DNA from: Pseudomonas arsenicoxydans
GTDB taxonomy: Bacteria; Pseudomonadota; Gammaproteobacteria; Pseudomonadales; Pseudomonadaceae
Reading direction: 5' to 3'
NCBI RefSeq assembly: GCF_900103875.1
Contig: NZ_LT629705.1
Coordinates: 4,101,001 to 4,165,000, forward strand
DNA: 64,000 bases
Shown: positions 33,391 to 43,228 of the stretch, piece by piece
Layout of the letters: each line of letters begins with the position of its first letter
Position numbering within the stretch: the first letter of the stretch is position 1
Notes under the pieces: model-generated
The model's database searches: none
Seen by the model: only the letters and a program-made list of their open reading frames with translations
What the model was told of the DNA's origin: nothing
Program-made: the position numbers and the translations under genes

Positions 33391-34007
33391 TGGGCGCCGT
33401 CGTTGCGTTGGATACGCTGTTCAATGGCGGCCAGGTCTGGAAGGGCCGGCCTGCGCCACCAGCGGTCAGCCCGCAACCCACCGGGCATGCCGCGCTGGAC
33501 GCGGCGTTGCCCACCGGCGGATGGCCGGAAGCGGCGCTGACTGAAATCCTCCTGGCCGGGCAGGGCGTTGGCGAGCTGCAACTGGTGTGGCCAGCGCTGG
33601 CGCGCCTGTCGGCGGCGGGTGAACGCATCGTGCTGGTGGCGCCGCCTTACGTACCCTATCCGCAGGCCTGGCAGAACGCCGGGGTCGATCTGCGCCAGTT
33701 GTCGATCATCCAGGCCAGCGAACGCGATGCCCTGTGGGCGGCGGAACAATGCCTGCGTTCGGGCAGTTGCGGCGCGGTGCTGTGCTGGCCGCACAAGGCC
33801 GATGACCGGGCGTTGCGCCGTTTGCAGGTGGCGGCGGAAACCGGTTCGACCCTGGCGTTCGCCTATCGCTCGATCCATGAAGCGATCAACCCGTCACCAG
33901 CTGCGCTGCGCATCGCCATCGATGCCAGGCCCGCGCAGTTGCGCGTGCTCAAGTGCCGGGGCGGATTGGCGCGTTCGGCACCGATTGCCTTCCCCGTGGG
34001 GCATTGA
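33390..34007 (+). CDS. imuA: ImuA, translesion synthesis accessory protein
   Basis: The 205-residue protein is related to RecA/SulA-like folds: GGWPEAALTEILLAGQGVGE (around residues 42-61), LVWPALARLSAAGERIVLVA, and GAVLCWPHKADDRALRRLQ. A complete Walker A is not evident. ImuA works with ImuB and the error-prone polymerase DnaE2 in SOS-induced mutagenesis and binds RecA and ImuB in related bacteria. The ATG at 33390 overlaps the lexA2 stop (TGATG); a GTG one codon earlier is also possible. imuB starts 7 bp after its stop. Confidence 0.92.
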   Translation: MGAVVALDTLFNGGQVWKGRPAPPAVSPQPTGHAALDAALPTGGWPEAALTEILLAGQGVGELQLVWPALARLSAAGERIVLVAPPYVPYPQAWQNAGVDLRQLSIIQASERDALWAAEQCLRSGSCGAVLCWPHKADDRALRRLQVAAETGSTLAFAYRSIHEAINPSPAALRIAIDARPAQLRVLKCRGGLARSAPIAFPVGH

Positions 34008-34014
34008 GGTTGCC

Positions 34015-35430
34015 ATGCGCTGGGTGTGCATTCTTTTTCCGCAATTGGCGCTGGACGCGGTGCTGCGTCAGCGTCCCGATCCCGATGAGCCACTGGCGCT
34101 GCTGACCGGCCCGGCCCAGCGTCGGGTGCTGCAAGCGGTGAACGCTTCGGCGCGGGCGCTGGGTTTGCGTGCGGGGCAGTCGATGACCGCCGCGCAAGCC
34201 TTGAGCAAAGCCTTTGCCACGGCTGAATACGACGTCGCCGAGATCGAGCACTGGCAACAGTTTCTGGCGGCGTGGGCCTATCGTTTCAGCTCGCAGGTCA
34301 GCGTCCATTACCCGCGTGCCGTGGTGTTTGAAATCGAATCCAGCTTGGGACTGTTCGGGTCCTGGCCGCAGTTCGAGGCACGATTGCGGACCGAACTCGG
34401 CGAGCTGGGCTTTCGTCATCGGATCGTCGCCGCGCCCAACCCGGTGGCGGCGCGGGTATTGGCCAACGCTTATGACGGTCTGGTGGTGCCGGACAACGAG
34501 GCCTTGCAACACCATCTCGGGCAGTTGCCGGTCGACCGGATTGCTCTGGAGCCAGCGGTGGCCACGGCGTTGTCACGCATGGGGCTGCGCACCCTGGGCC
34601 AGGTGCAGGCGTTGCCGCGTCATAGCCTGGCGCGGCGTTTCGAGGCTCAGGTGCTCAAGCACCTGGACGCCTTGTTCGGTGAGCGTCGGCTGGCGCTGGC
34701 GTTCTACCTGCCGCCGGACCGTTTTGATGTGCGCATCGAACTCAATTTCGACGTGCAATCGCATCAGGCGCTGCTGTTTCCATTACGCCGGTTGGCGGGC
34801 GATCTGTCGGCCTTCCTCTGTGGCCGGGACAGCGGCGTGCAACGGTTCGACCTGCATCTTGAACACGCAGGCCTGCCGGACACAGTGATCAAGGTCGGCC
34901 TGCTCAGCGCCGAGCGTGACCCGGCGATGCTCTTCGAACTGGCCCGGGGACGACTGGAGCAGGTTCAAGTCGAAGCCCCGGTACGCGGTTTTCGGCTGCG
35001 CGCCGAGGACCTGCCAAGCTTTGTCCCGCAGCGTCAGGAACTGTTCGACGACCGCCCGCAGCAGTCCTTGCCCTGGGAGCAACTGCGTGAACGCTTGCGC
35101 GCGCGGCTCGGGGATGAAGCGGTGCATGGCTTGCGCTTCCAGGCCGACCACCGGCCCGAGTGCGCGTGGCAGGCGCGGGTCGACAATCAGCTCTGTGCGG
35201 GGTTGGCGGGTGTGCAGCGTCCGGGCTGGTTGCTGACGCAGCCACTGGCGATCCACGAAGGGTCGGCGCGCATTCTCATGGGGCCGGAGCGCATCGAATC
35301 CGGCTGGTGGGACGGCGATGATGTGCGTCGCGACTACTACCTGGTCGAAACCCGTTCCGGCCAGCAGGGCTGGGCCTATCGTGCGGTGGGTGAGGGCGGT
35401 CCGCTGTGGCTGCAAGGCTGGTTCGCATGA
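34015..35430 (+). CDS. imuB: ImuB, catalytically inactive Y-family polymerase homologue
   Basis: The 471-residue protein has a Y-family (DinB/UmuC-like) fold: [41 protein letters not shown], then the little-finger region and a long C-terminal extension ending [19 protein letters not shown]. The catalytic carboxylates of active Y-family polymerases are not present at the N-terminal position (FPQLALD instead of a DxD-type motif), as is usual for ImuB. It serves as the hub linking the beta clamp, ImuA and DnaE2. GAGG precedes the ATG at 34015, and the stop overlaps the dnaE2 start (ATGA). Confidence 0.93.
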   Translation: MRWVCILFPQLALDAVLRQRPDPDEPLALLTGPAQRRVLQAVNASARALGLRAGQSMTAAQALSKAFATAEYDVAEIEHWQQFLAAWAYRFSSQVSVHYPRAVVFEIESSLGLFGSWPQFEARLRTELGELGFRHRIVAAPNPVAARVLANAYDGLVVPDNEALQHHLGQLPVDRIALEPAVATALSRMGLRTLGQVQALPRHSLARRFEAQVLKHLDALFGERRLALAFYLPPDRFDVRIELNFDVQSHQALLFPLRRLAGDLSAFLCGRDSGVQRFDLHLEHAGLPDTVIKVGLLSAERDPAMLFELARGRLEQVQVEAPVRGFRLRAEDLPSFVPQRQELFDDRPQQSLPWEQLRERLRARLGDEAVHGLRFQADHRPECAWQARVDNQLCAGLAGVQRPGWLLTQPLAIHEGSARILMGPERIESGWWDGDDVRRDYYLVETRSGQQGWAYRAVGEGGPLWLQGWFA

Positions 35431-38400
35431 GCATCGGCTATGCCGAGTTGCACTGCCTGTCGAACTTCAGTTTCCAGCGCGGTGCTTCCAGTGCCCTGGA
35501 ACTGTTTCAACGGGCAAAACAGCACGGCTATCACGCGCTGGCGATCACCGATGAATGCACCCTGGCCGGCATCGTCCGTGCCTGGCAAGCCGCAAAGTCG
35601 GTGGAGCTGCCACTGATCATCGGCAGCGAAATACGCATCGAGGACGGTCCGAAACTGGTGCTGCTGGTGGAGAACCTCGAGGGTTACCAGACCCTGTGTC
35701 GGCTGATTACCCGAGCGCGGCGGCGCACGCAAAAAGGCCAGTATCAGGTCCTGCGCGAAGACTTCAACGAACCCATGGCAGGACTGCTGGCGTTGTGGGT
35801 GCCGGACGCTGTCGATGATTTTGCAAGCGGCCACTGGTTGAAACAGGCTTTCGCCGAGCGCTTGTGGCTGGCGGTGCAGTTGCATCACGGCCAGGACGAC
35901 CGCGGGCGACTGGACGCTTTGCTGACCCTGGCCAGGGAACTGCGGATTCCAGCAGTAGCCAGCGGCGATGTGCACATGCACACCCGTGGCCGACGCGCCT
36001 TGCAGGACACCATGACCGCGATCCGCCATCACCTGCCGGTGGCCGAGGCCGGGTTGCGTCTTCATCCCAATGGCGAGCGGCATGTGCGCAGCCTTGAGGC
36101 GCTGCAATCGATTTATCCGCCCACGCTGCTCGCTGAAACCTTGACCATCGCCCGGCGCTGCACGTTCGACCTCGGCCAGTTGCGTTATCAATATCCCCGC
36201 GAACTGGTGCCGCAAGGCCAGACGGCCACGTCCTGGCTGCGCCATCTGACTGACGAGGGGATTGCGTGGCGCTGGCCAAAAGGCCCGCAAGCCAAGGTGC
36301 TGGTGCAGATCGACAAGGAACTGCAACTGATCGCCGAGCTGGGCTATGAAAGCTACTTCCTGACCGTGCATGACATTGTGCGATTTGCCCGTGAGCAACA
36401 CATCCTGTGTCAGGGCCGTGGTTCAGCGGCCAACTCGGCGGTGTGTTTTGCCTTGGGCATCACGGAAATCGATCCGGATCGCACCACGCTGCTGTTCGAA
36501 CGTTTTCTCTCCAAAGAGCGCAACGAGCCGCCGGACATCGACGTCGATTTCGAACATGAACGCCGCGAGGAAGTCTTGCAGTACGTGTTCCAGCGCTATG
36601 GCCGAACCCGCGCGGCGCTGACGGCGGTGGTCAGCACGTATCACGCGGCCGGCGCGGTGCGTGACGTGGCCAAGGCCTTGGGTTTGCCGCCGGACCAGAT
36701 CAATGCGCTGGCCGATTGCTGCGGTCACTGGAGTGATGCAACGCCGCCGGTGGAGCGCCTGGTCGAGGGCGGTTTCGACCCCGAGAGCCCGGTGCTGCGT
36801 CGGGTGCTGAGCCTGACGGGGCAACTGATCGGTTTTCCCCGGCACCTGTCCCAGCACCCCGGCGGCTTCGTGATTTCCGAGCAGCCGCTGGACAGCCTGG
36901 TGCCGGTGGAAAACGCCGCCATGGCCGAACGCACCATCATTCAGTGGGACAAGGACGATCTGGATGCGGTGGGACTGCTCAAGGTGGATATTCTGGCACT
37001 GGGCATGCTCAGCGCGATTCGTCGTTGCTTTGATCTGCTGCGCCGTCATCGCCATCTCGACCTGAGCCTGGCAACGATTCCGTCCGAAGACCCGGATACC
37101 TACGACATGATCGGCCGTGCCGACACCATCGGCGTGTTCCAGATCGAATCCCGGGCGCAGATGTCGATGCTGCCCAGACTCAAGCCGCGCACGTTTTACG
37201 ATCTGGTGATCGAGGTGGCCATCGTCCGTCCGGGGCCGATTCAGGGCGGAATGGTGCATCCGTACCTGCGCCGGCGAAACAAGCAAGAACCCGAGGTTTA
37301 CCCGTCTCCGGCCCTGGAAGTCGTGCTCAAACGTACCTTGGGCGTGCCGCTGTTCCAGGAACAAGTGATGCAGATTGCGATTGTCGCCGCCGACTACAGC
37401 CCCGGCGAGGCCGATCAGTTACGCCGTTCCATGGCGGCCTGGAAGCGTCACGGTGGATTGGAGCCGCACAAGGACCGCCTGGCCGCCGGCATGAAGAAAA
37501 ATGGCTACACCCCGGAGTTCGCCGCACAGATCTTCGAACAGATCAAAGGCTTTGGCAGCTACGGTTTTCCTGAGTCCCACGCCGCCAGTTTCGCCTTGCT
37601 GACCTACGCCAGTTGCTGGCTGAAATGCCACGAACCGGCGGCCTTCGCCTGTGCGCTGATCAACAGCTGGCCGATGGGGTTCTACAGCCCGGACCAGATC
37701 CTGCAGGACGCGCGCCGGCATCATTTGCAGATCCGCCCGGTGGACGTGCGCGCCAGTGACTGGGATTGCAGTCTGGAACCGATCAGCGGCGCGCAGCCGG
37801 CGATTCGCATGGGGCTGCGGATGATCAAGGGCTTTCGCGAGGACGATGCCCGGCGCATCGAAGCGGCGAGGGCGAAGGGGATATTTGTCGACATCGCCGA
37901 CTTGGGCGAACGGGCGCAACTCGATGCCCGTGCCCAGGAGCAACTGGCCGATGCCGGTGCGCTGCGCGGCCTGGCCGGTGACCGCCATCGGGCGCGCTGG
38001 GAAGTGGCGGGGGTGCACAAGCAACTGGGCTTGTTCGCCGGCCTGCCGAGTCAGGAAGAGGACGCGGTGTCGCTGCCCAAACCCACTGTGGGCGAGGACC
38101 TGCTGGCCGATTACAACAGTGTCGGCACCACCCTCGGCCCGCATCCGCTGGCCTTGCTGCGCGGTGAATTGAAAGCCAGGCGTTGCCGCAGTTCGAAAGA
38201 ACTGATGGAGGTCGAGCACGGGCGCCCGGTGAGCGTCGCCGGGCTGGTCACCGGGCGACAACGGCCGGGCACCGCCAGCGGCGTGACGTTCGTCACCCTT
38301 GAAGATGAGTTCGGCAACGTCAACGTCATTGTCTGGCGTGACCTGGCAGAACGGCAGCGCAAGGTGCTGGTCGGCTCGCAACTGCTCAAGGTCGATGGCC

Positions 38401-38504
38401 GCTGGGAAAAGGAAGGCGAAGTGCGCCACCTCATCGCCGGGCGCTTGAGCGACCTGAGTCCTCTGCTCGATGGCATCAGCGTGCGCAGCCGCGACTTCCA
38501 CTAA
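35427..38504 (+). CDS. dnaE2: Error-prone DNA polymerase DnaE2
   Basis: The 1025-residue C-family polymerase begins with a PHP domain ([20 protein letters not shown], residues 1-~200). The polymerase core follows: [21 protein letters not shown], the catalytic PDIDVDF near residue 370, and [20 protein letters not shown] near 710. It ends in an OB-fold region ([18 protein letters not shown]). DnaE2 copies damaged templates together with ImuA and ImuB. The ATG at 35427 overlaps the imuB stop; an in-frame start seven codons earlier lies inside imuB. A hairpin repeat follows the stop. Confidence 0.95.
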   Translation: MSIGYAELHCLSNFSFQRGASSALELFQRAKQHGYHALAITDECTLAGIVRAWQAAKSVELPLIIGSEIRIEDGPKLVLLVENLEGYQTLCRLITRARRRTQKGQYQVLREDFNEPMAGLLALWVPDAVDDFASGHWLKQAFAERLWLAVQLHHGQDDRGRLDALLTLARELRIPAVASGDVHMHTRGRRALQDTMTAIRHHLPVAEAGLRLHPNGERHVRSLEALQSIYPPTLLAETLTIARRCTFDLGQLRYQYPRELVPQGQTATSWLRHLTDEGIAWRWPKGPQAKVLVQIDKELQLIAELGYESYFLTVHDIVRFAREQHILCQGRGSAANSAVCFALGITEIDPDRTTLLFERFLSKERNEPPDIDVDFEHERREEVLQYVFQRYGRTRAALTAVVSTYHAAGAVRDVAKALGLPPDQINALADCCGHWSDATPPVERLVEGGFDPESPVLRRVLSLTGQLIGFPRHLSQHPGGFVISEQPLDSLVPVENAAMAERTIIQWDKDDLDAVGLLKVDILALGMLSAIRRCFDLLRRHRHLDLSLATIPSEDPDTYDMIGRADTIGVFQIESRAQMSMLPRLKPRTFYDLVIEVAIVRPGPIQGGMVHPYLRRRNKQEPEVYPSPALEVVLKRTLGVPLFQEQVMQIAIVAADYSPGEADQLRRSMAAWKRHGGLEPHKDRLAAGMKKNGYTPEFAAQIFEQIKGFGSYGFPESHAASFALLTYASCWLKCHEPAAFACALINSWPMGFYSPDQILQDARRHHLQIRPVDVRASDWDCSLEPISGAQPAIRMGLRMIKGFREDDARRIEAARAKGIFVDIADLGERAQLDARAQEQLADAGALRGLAGDRHRARWEVAGVHKQLGLFAGLPSQEEDAVSLPKPTVGEDLLADYNSVGTTLGPHPLALLRGELKARRCRSSKELMEVEHGRPVSVAGLVTGRQRPGTASGVTFVTLEDEFGNVNVIVWRDLAERQRKVLVGSQLLKVDGRWEKEGEVRHLIAGRLSDLSPLLDGISVRSRDFH

Positions 38505-38528
38505 ATGTGGGAGCTGTGTAGGAGCTGT

Positions 38529-38627
38529 GTAGGAGCTGTCGAGTGAAACGAGGCTGCGATCTTTTGATCTTGCTTTTAAACATCAAAGTCAAAAGATCGA
38601 AGCCTCGTTTCACTCGACAGCTCCTAC
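38529..38627. repeat. REPIN-like repeat, 99 bp, copy downstream of the mutasome operon
   Basis: This unit is identical to 32591-32689 except for one base in the right arm (GATCGAAGCC versus GATCGCAGCC) and lies in the same orientation, so the two copies are direct repeats around the lexA2-imuA-imuB-dnaE2 operon. Partial TAGGAGCTGTG units precede it (38511-38528). The rest of the 326-bp gap to 38830 holds a possible -10 box CATAAT (38698-38703) for the following gene; no further gene is seen. Confidence 0.92.
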
Positions 38628-38830
38628 GAGTGCAGGTGGTTGCCAATCTACTGGCGCCAGAAAAAATTAAACACTGTCCTCAATGATGGCACTTTGGCAT
38701 AATGCCGGCCGCCGACGTCCCGCACGTCGATCATCGATTTGATTTCCCCTTCGCTTTTTCGCCGCTGCAACCCGCAGTGGCTGGCTATTGTCGCGCCGGG
38801 ATAAACCGTTTTTTTCTAAAGGAATGTGCA

Positions 38831-39511
38831 GTGAGAATGATCTCTCGAGTGTTGGTATCGGCGGCAGCGATTGCCCTCTTGGGCAGCATGGCCGGCTGCG
38901 CGACCGAAAGCTCGCAAGCCTTGCCGATTGCCAAAGTCGAAAGCGCCAGCGTGGCGTATGCCGGTGTTCGTGTGCCGATGGCTGTCGGCAAGTTCGATAA
39001 CCGCTCGAGCTACATGCGCGGGATCTTCTCCGACGGCGTGGATCGCCTCGGCGGTCAGGCCAAGACCATCCTGATCACCCACTTGCAGCAGACCAATCGC
39101 TTCAGCGTGCTGGACCGCGACAACATGGGCGAGATCCAGCAGGAAGCCGCGATCAAGGGCCAGTCCCAGCGACTCAAGGGCGCTGATTTTGTGGTGACCG
39201 GCGACGTCACCGAGTTCGGCCGCAAAGAGACCGGCGATCACCAGTTGTTCGGCATTCTCGGTCGCGGCAAGACTCAGGTGGCCTACGCCAAGGTCAACCT
39301 GAACATCGTTAACATCAGCACGTCCGAAGTGGTGTATTCCACCCAGGGCGCGGGTGAATACGCCTTGTCCAACCGCGAAATCATCGGCTTTGGCGGTACT
39401 GCTGCCTACGATTCGACCCTCAACGGCAAGGTGCTCGACCTGGCCATGCGCGAGGCGATCAATCGCCTGGTGGATGGCATGAACGCCGGTGCATGGAAAC
39501 CGGGCAACTGA
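38831..39511 (+). CDS. CsgG-family lipoprotein
   Basis: The 226-residue protein starts with a lipoprotein signal (MRMISRVLVSAAAIALLGSM, modified Cys23 in MAGC). The mature part has the CsgG pattern: AVGKFDNRSSYMRGIFSDG, ILITHLQQTNRFSVLDRDNM, GADFVVTGDVTEFG. CsgG is the outer-membrane curli secretion pore, but no curli genes are nearby, and this family branch sits with DUF4810 and DUF799 lipoproteins. The GTG at 38831 is chosen because AAAGGA lies 7 nt upstream; the ATG two codons later is possible. It heads a three-lipoprotein operon. Confidence 0.9.
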   Translation: MRMISRVLVSAAAIALLGSMAGCATESSQALPIAKVESASVAYAGVRVPMAVGKFDNRSSYMRGIFSDGVDRLGGQAKTILITHLQQTNRFSVLDRDNMGEIQQEAAIKGQSQRLKGADFVVTGDVTEFGRKETGDHQLFGILGRGKTQVAYAKVNLNIVNISTSEVVYSTQGAGEYALSNREIIGFGGTAAYDSTLNGKVLDLAMREAINRLVDGMNAGAWKPGN

Positions 39512-39542
39512 TCAAGGTTTGATGACAAGGAGCGGTACGCAC

Positions 39543-39914
39543 ATGTTCAAGATGTATGCGAAATGGGCGCTAATGGCGTCGACATTACTGGCCAGCGGCC
39601 TGTTGGCCGGTTGCAGCAGCCCGAAAACCCTTTACCAGTGGGAAAGCTACCAGCCTGAGGTCTATGAGTACTTCAAGGGTGAGCAACCCAAGGAAGCGCA
39701 GGCCGAAGCGCTGGAGCGCGATCTGCAGAAGATCCGCTCCACCGGCAAGACGCCGCCTCCTGGCTACCACGCTCACCTGGGCCTGTTGTACCTGAGCATG
39801 GGCAAGGACGATCAGATGGTGCAGCAATTCAGAACCGAGAAGACATTGTTCCCCGAGTCGACGCCGTACATGGATTTTCTGCTTAAAAACGCCAAGACCG
39901 GAGACACCCAATGA
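39543..39914 (+). CDS. DUF4810 lipoprotein
   Basis: The 123-residue lipoprotein has signal MFKMYAKWALMASTLLASGL with LAGC (Cys24). The mature part includes TLYQWESYQPEVYEYFKGE and a TPR-like helix pair (GYHAHLGLLYLSMGKDDQMV). It belongs to the DUF4810 family, found almost always between a CsgG-like and a DUF799 lipoprotein. An envelope assembly role is likely but unproven. AAGGAG precedes the ATG, and its stop overlaps the next start (ATGA). Confidence 0.9.
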   Translation: MFKMYAKWALMASTLLASGLLAGCSSPKTLYQWESYQPEVYEYFKGEQPKEAQAEALERDLQKIRSTGKTPPPGYHAHLGLLYLSMGKDDQMVQQFRTEKTLFPESTPYMDFLLKNAKTGDTQ

Positions 39915-40570
39915 TCGCGCGCTCAGTGAAACTGATGGCCGGGCTGCTGGCTCTGGCACTGCTTGGCGGTTGTGTCAGCCCCAAGACCGTGGACTATGCG
40001 GCTTACAAGCAGGCCCGTCCGAAAACCATTCTGGTACTGCCACCGCTGAACAACTCACCGGACGTCAAGGCGTCCTACAGCATGCTGTCGCAAGTCACCT
40101 TCCCGTTGGCTGAAGCCGGTTACTACGTGCTGCCGATCACGTTGGTCGATGAGACATTTCGCCAGAACGGTCTGACCACGCCGGCCGATATCCATCAGGC
40201 ACCGGCCAACAAACTGCAGGAAATCTTCGGTGCCGATGCAGCGCTCTACATCACTGTGACGGATTACGGTACGCGCTACTTGATCATCAGCAGCGAAACC
40301 GTGGTAACCGCCACCGCGAAACTGGTTGATCTCAAGACCGGCACCACCCTGTGGACCGGCTCCGCTCGGGCGTCGAGCGAAGAGGGCAACAACAACAGCG
40401 GCGGTGGTTTGATCGGCGCGCTGATTACTGCGGCGGTCAAGCAGGTGATCAACAGCTCCACCGATGCCGGTTACCCGATTGCCGGTGTGACCAGTGCGCG
40501 GCTGTTGTCGGCAGGTCAACCGGCAGGGTTGCTGTACGGGCCGCGTTCGCCGAAATACGGCACTGACTGA
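39911..40570 (+). CDS. DUF799 (GNA1162-like) lipoprotein
   Basis: The 219-residue lipoprotein has signal MIARSVKLMAGLLALALLGG and Cys21. The mature part contains PKTILVLPPLNNSPDVKASY, GADAALYITVTDYGTRYLI and a glycine/asparagine-rich loop (EEGNNNSGGGLIGALI). This resembles the neisserial GNA1162/DUF799 proteins, whose fold is like the periplasmic component TolB/CsgG-type domains. It completes the CsgG-DUF4810-DUF799 operon, with a 4-bp overlap upstream and a hairpin downstream. Confidence 0.9.
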   Translation: MIARSVKLMAGLLALALLGGCVSPKTVDYAAYKQARPKTILVLPPLNNSPDVKASYSMLSQVTFPLAEAGYYVLPITLVDETFRQNGLTTPADIHQAPANKLQEIFGADAALYITVTDYGTRYLIISSETVVTATAKLVDLKTGTTLWTGSARASSEEGNNNSGGGLIGALITAAVKQVINSSTDAGYPIAGVTSARLLSAGQPAGLLYGPRSPKYGTD

Positions 40571-40584
40571 TACCCGTCGGTTCA

Positions 40585-40613
40585 AGCAAGCTCCCGTGAC
40601 AAGGGAGCTTGCT
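40585..40613 (+). terminator. Hairpin after the lipoprotein operon
   Basis: AGCAAGCTCCC (40585-40595) and GGGAGCTTGCT (40603-40613) form an 11-bp perfect stem with a 7-nt loop, 15 bp after the DUF799 stop. There is no long T-run, so termination may be Rho-assisted. It lies between convergent operons. Confidence 0.6.
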
Positions 40614-40666
40614 GGCGTTGGCCCGTCCACGCTCGGCAAGGGGCGGACCAATCCACCTTCAGCGAA

Positions 40667-42019
40667 TCAGCTGGCTCTTCTCAACCAGACCGAAACACAC
40701 AATCCGCTTTTGTTATTTTCATCCGAAAAACTCAATCGCAGATGTGCTCCCATGCGGTCAGCGATGGCTTTGACGATCGCCAAACCCAGCCCGGAGCCTG
40801 CTTCATCGGTTCCCAGACTGCGGTAAAACGGATCGAACACCAGCAATTGCTCTTCTGCGCTGATCCCCGGGCCTGAGTCCTTGATTTCAAGGATCACGGA
40901 TTCACCCGCCAATTCGACCGCCAGGTCAACTCGCCCACCCTCAGGGGTATAACGGATCGCGTTGTCCACCAGATTCCTGACCAGAATCAGAAGGTCCATC
41001 TCGTTGCCCACGACCTGTACGTCGTCGAAGCTTTCGACACCGATATCGATATTTCGGCGTTCTGCCAGCGGCAGCAAGTCTTCCAGTACCCGCCGATAGA
41101 TGTCATGCACTGAAACGGATCCCTGCGATCGCTCGGCGCTCGATTGTGCGGTCGCCAGGGCCAGTAATTGATCGATCAGTTTTCTGCTGCGTTCAATGCC
41201 CTGGGTCAATGGCAACAAGCGTTGATGGGCCGCTGCCGACATTTCTATGGCCGACAGTCGCTCGGCTTGTAGCGACAGGGCGGTCATCGGCGAACGCAGT
41301 TCGTGGGCTGCGTCGGCAATGAAGCGCCGCTGGGTTTCCATGGATTGCGCGACACGCGTCAACAATCGATTGATGGCCACGACGAAAGGCCGGATCTCGG
41401 TTGGCAGGTGGTTCTCGTCGATAGGGTGGAGCGCCTGTTCGTCGCGCTGATCGATTTCCTCCGAAAGGGTCGCTATGGGCCGGAACAGTTTGCGCACCAG
41501 ATCGCTCACCACCAGCAACAGCACGGGAAACAGAATGAGAAACGGCAACAGACTCCGCCAGGCGCTCTTTCGCGCCTCTTTTTCGCGCACGTCTGCTTCT
41601 TGAGCGACAACGATGCGTTCGCCGCTGGCCGTTGTTCTCACCAGCACGCGGAAATTTTCGCCGGCAACGCTCAACGTCGAAAAGCCATCGGCCAGACCGG
41701 TCGGGAAGGGCAGCGGCGTTGTGGCGTCACCACTGCCGTTCGCTTTGGTGCTGTCGGCCAGGTATTGCACGATCACCCGCGACTCTTCGTCGTCGCCAGC
41801 GACCTGCTCCACCACCGGGTAGTGCAAGGTCATCCTTTGCCGATCAAAAAGAATGGCCACTTGGCGCAGGGTCTCGTCCTGCATTTCGTGGGTCTCGTTG
41901 ATCGCAGAAAAAAAAGCGAAAAAACCAGCCAGTGCCGCCACGATCAGGATGGCCAGCGACAGCGTTACAGACAAACGTACCTGCACCGAGTCATTCAAGC
42001 GTTCTTTGAAACCATCCAT
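40667..42019 (-). CDS. Two-component sensor histidine kinase (QseC/PmrB-like)
   Basis: The 450-residue inner-membrane kinase has helix 1 at ~16-38 (SLAILIVAALAGFFAFFSAI), a periplasmic sensor of about 120 residues, helix 2 at ~158-180 (LLPFLILFPVLLLVVSDLV), HAMP, a dimerisation helix with the phospho-accepting His in FIADAAHELRSPMTALS, and an ATPase domain (LVRNLVDNAIRYTPEGG, DSGPGISAEE, GSGLGLAIV). Its start overlaps the response regulator by 25 bp, and the two form a cognate pair. The stimulus is unknown; a lipoprotein and a COG4705 membrane protein are encoded upstream on the same strand. Confidence 0.92.
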   Translation of the reverse strand: MDGFKERLNDSVQVRLSVTLSLAILIVAALAGFFAFFSAINETHEMQDETLRQVAILFDRQRMTLHYPVVEQVAGDDEESRVIVQYLADSTKANGSGDATTPLPFPTGLADGFSTLSVAGENFRVLVRTTASGERIVVAQEADVREKEARKSAWRSLLPFLILFPVLLLVVSDLVRKLFRPIATLSEEIDQRDEQALHPIDENHLPTEIRPFVVAINRLLTRVAQSMETQRRFIADAAHELRSPMTALSLQAERLSAIEMSAAAHQRLLPLTQGIERSRKLIDQLLALATAQSSAERSQGSVSVHDIYRRVLEDLLPLAERRNIDIGVESFDDVQVVGNEMDLLILVRNLVDNAIRYTPEGGRVDLAVELAGESVILEIKDSGPGISAEEQLLVFDPFYRSLGTDEAGSGLGLAIVKAIADRMGAHLRLSFSDENNKSGLCVSVWLRRAS

Positions 42020-42660
42020 CCCATACCCCTGACATTCTTGATGATGTGGTTTCCCAGTTTTCGCCGCAGAGCATGAATCAGAAACTCCACGGCGTTGCTT
42101 TCCACCTCATTGCCCCAGCCGTAAATCCGCTCTTCAAGTTCGCTGCGCGAGAGAATGGTGCCCGGCCGGATCAACAGGGCCTGTAGCAGGGCGAACTCAC
42201 GGTTGGAAAGCTGAACGTCGGCAATGTCGGCGGTGCTGGCTTGTTTGGTGAGAAGATCCAGCGACACCACGCCATTATCGAGTCGTGACTGGGCGCTGCC
42301 GCCTTTACGGCGTAACACCGCGCGGATACGGGCTAGCAGCTCCGCCATGGCGAAAGGTTTGAGCAAGTAATCGTCGGCACCGCCGTCGAGCCCGCGCAGG
42401 CGATCATCGAGGCTGTCCCTCGCGGTAATGATCAGCAGCGGCACCGGATTGTTGCGGGCGCGTATGCCATCGAGCACATCGAGCCCGTCCTTGCCGGGCA
42501 ATCCGAGATCCAACAACACCAGGTCATAGACATGGGTCTCCAGGGCTGCCAGGGCGATGAGTCCGTTTCTGACCCAATCGGTGGCATAGCTCGCATCGTT
42601 CAGCGCGCCCTGAATGGCATCACCAATCATTGAGTCATCTTCGACCAGCAGGATTCGCAT
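41995..42660 (-). CDS. OmpR-family response regulator (QseB/PmrA-like)
   Basis: The 221-residue protein has a receiver domain (MRILLVEDDS; phospho-acceptor Asp51 in VLLDLGLPG; Lys in LLKPFA) and a C-terminal winged helix (LSNREFALLQALLIRPGTIL, VEFLIHALRRKLG). It is translationally coupled to the histidine kinase. Just upstream of its ATG is a strong intrinsic terminator-like palindrome, so it may have its own promoter or be controlled by attenuation from the lipoprotein gene. Confidence 0.93.
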   Translation of the reverse strand: MRILLVEDDSMIGDAIQGALNDASYATDWVRNGLIALAALETHVYDLVLLDLGLPGKDGLDVLDGIRARNNPVPLLIITARDSLDDRLRGLDGGADDYLLKPFAMAELLARIRAVLRRKGGSAQSRLDNGVVSLDLLTKQASTADIADVQLSNREFALLQALLIRPGTILSRSELEERIYGWGNEVESNAVEFLIHALRRKLGNHIIKNVRGMGWMVSKNA

Positions 42661-42671
42661 GTACGGCTCCG

Positions 42672-42702
42672 AAAAAAAGCGCGACGGTCATGACCGTCGC
42701 GC
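42672..42702 (-). terminator. Perfect 24-bp palindrome with T7 tract before the response regulator
   Basis: GCGCGACGGTCA / TGACCGTCGCGC (42679-42702) is a perfect palindrome. On the minus strand it is followed by seven T residues (42678-42672), the hallmark of an intrinsic terminator. The response-regulator ATG at 42660 begins only 11 nt further on, after a CGGAG ribosome site. It would end the transcript of the COG4705/lipoprotein pair or act as an attenuator. Confidence 0.8.
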
Positions 42703-42763
42703 CTGTATTGAAGCACCTGAGCCGGTGTTTGTCCGCCACCGGATTAACCCTGTGCGCTGTTGG

Positions 42764-43201
42764 TCACTGTGTGCCTTTCATCGAGTCGAAGGCTTTCAAC
42801 AGCTCATCCATCGTTGCCTTGCAATCGCTCTGCTTTGGCGTGCTGGCGCGCAGGGCGTCGAGTGCCCGGTCAATGGCTTTGTCCAGCACATGCCAGTCAC
42901 TGGCGGCACGGGGTTTGATGCCGGCTTCGGCGGAGTCCCAAGACGTTTCCAGATCCTTGATGCGGGTTTTCGCGCCGGGCAGGTCGTTTTTATCGACAAG
43001 CGCGGCGACATCCGCAGCGATGGCTCGGAACTCAGACAAATCACCCAGTTTTGAACCGGTCTGGGCAGCGGCACTTACCGACGTGGTCGGTGTGGCTGCA
43101 CCGGGCTTGTCGGCAGGTTTGGAGCAACCAGCGGTGACGCTGAGTAACACGATCGATGAAACGATGGCGACGTGGCGAAGGGCATTTTGAAGTGGACGCA
43201 T
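42764..43201 (-). CDS. Small lipoprotein of unknown function
   Basis: The 145-residue protein has a lipoprotein signal ([20 protein letters not shown], then SVTAGC, Cys26), an Ala/Pro/Thr-rich linker and a helical domain ([39 protein letters not shown]). I do not recognise an enzymatic motif; similar proteins are found next to two-component systems in Pseudomonas. It follows the COG4705 gene by 28 bp and precedes the response regulator, separated from it by a terminator-like palindrome. A sensor-accessory role is inferred from position only. Confidence 0.8.
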   Translation of the reverse strand: MRPLQNALRHVAIVSSIVLLSVTAGCSKPADKPGAATPTTSVSAAAQTGSKLGDLSEFRAIAADVAALVDKNDLPGAKTRIKDLETSWDSAEAGIKPRAASDWHVLDKAIDRALDALRASTPKQSDCKATMDELLKAFDSMKGTQ

Positions 43202-43228
43202 GACAAATCCTTAAAGGGTTTTGAAAGG

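Noticed and set aside
38831..39511. Curli secretion pore gene csgG
   Set aside because: No csgA, csgB, csgE or csgF is nearby, and the partners are DUF4810 and DUF799 lipoproteins.
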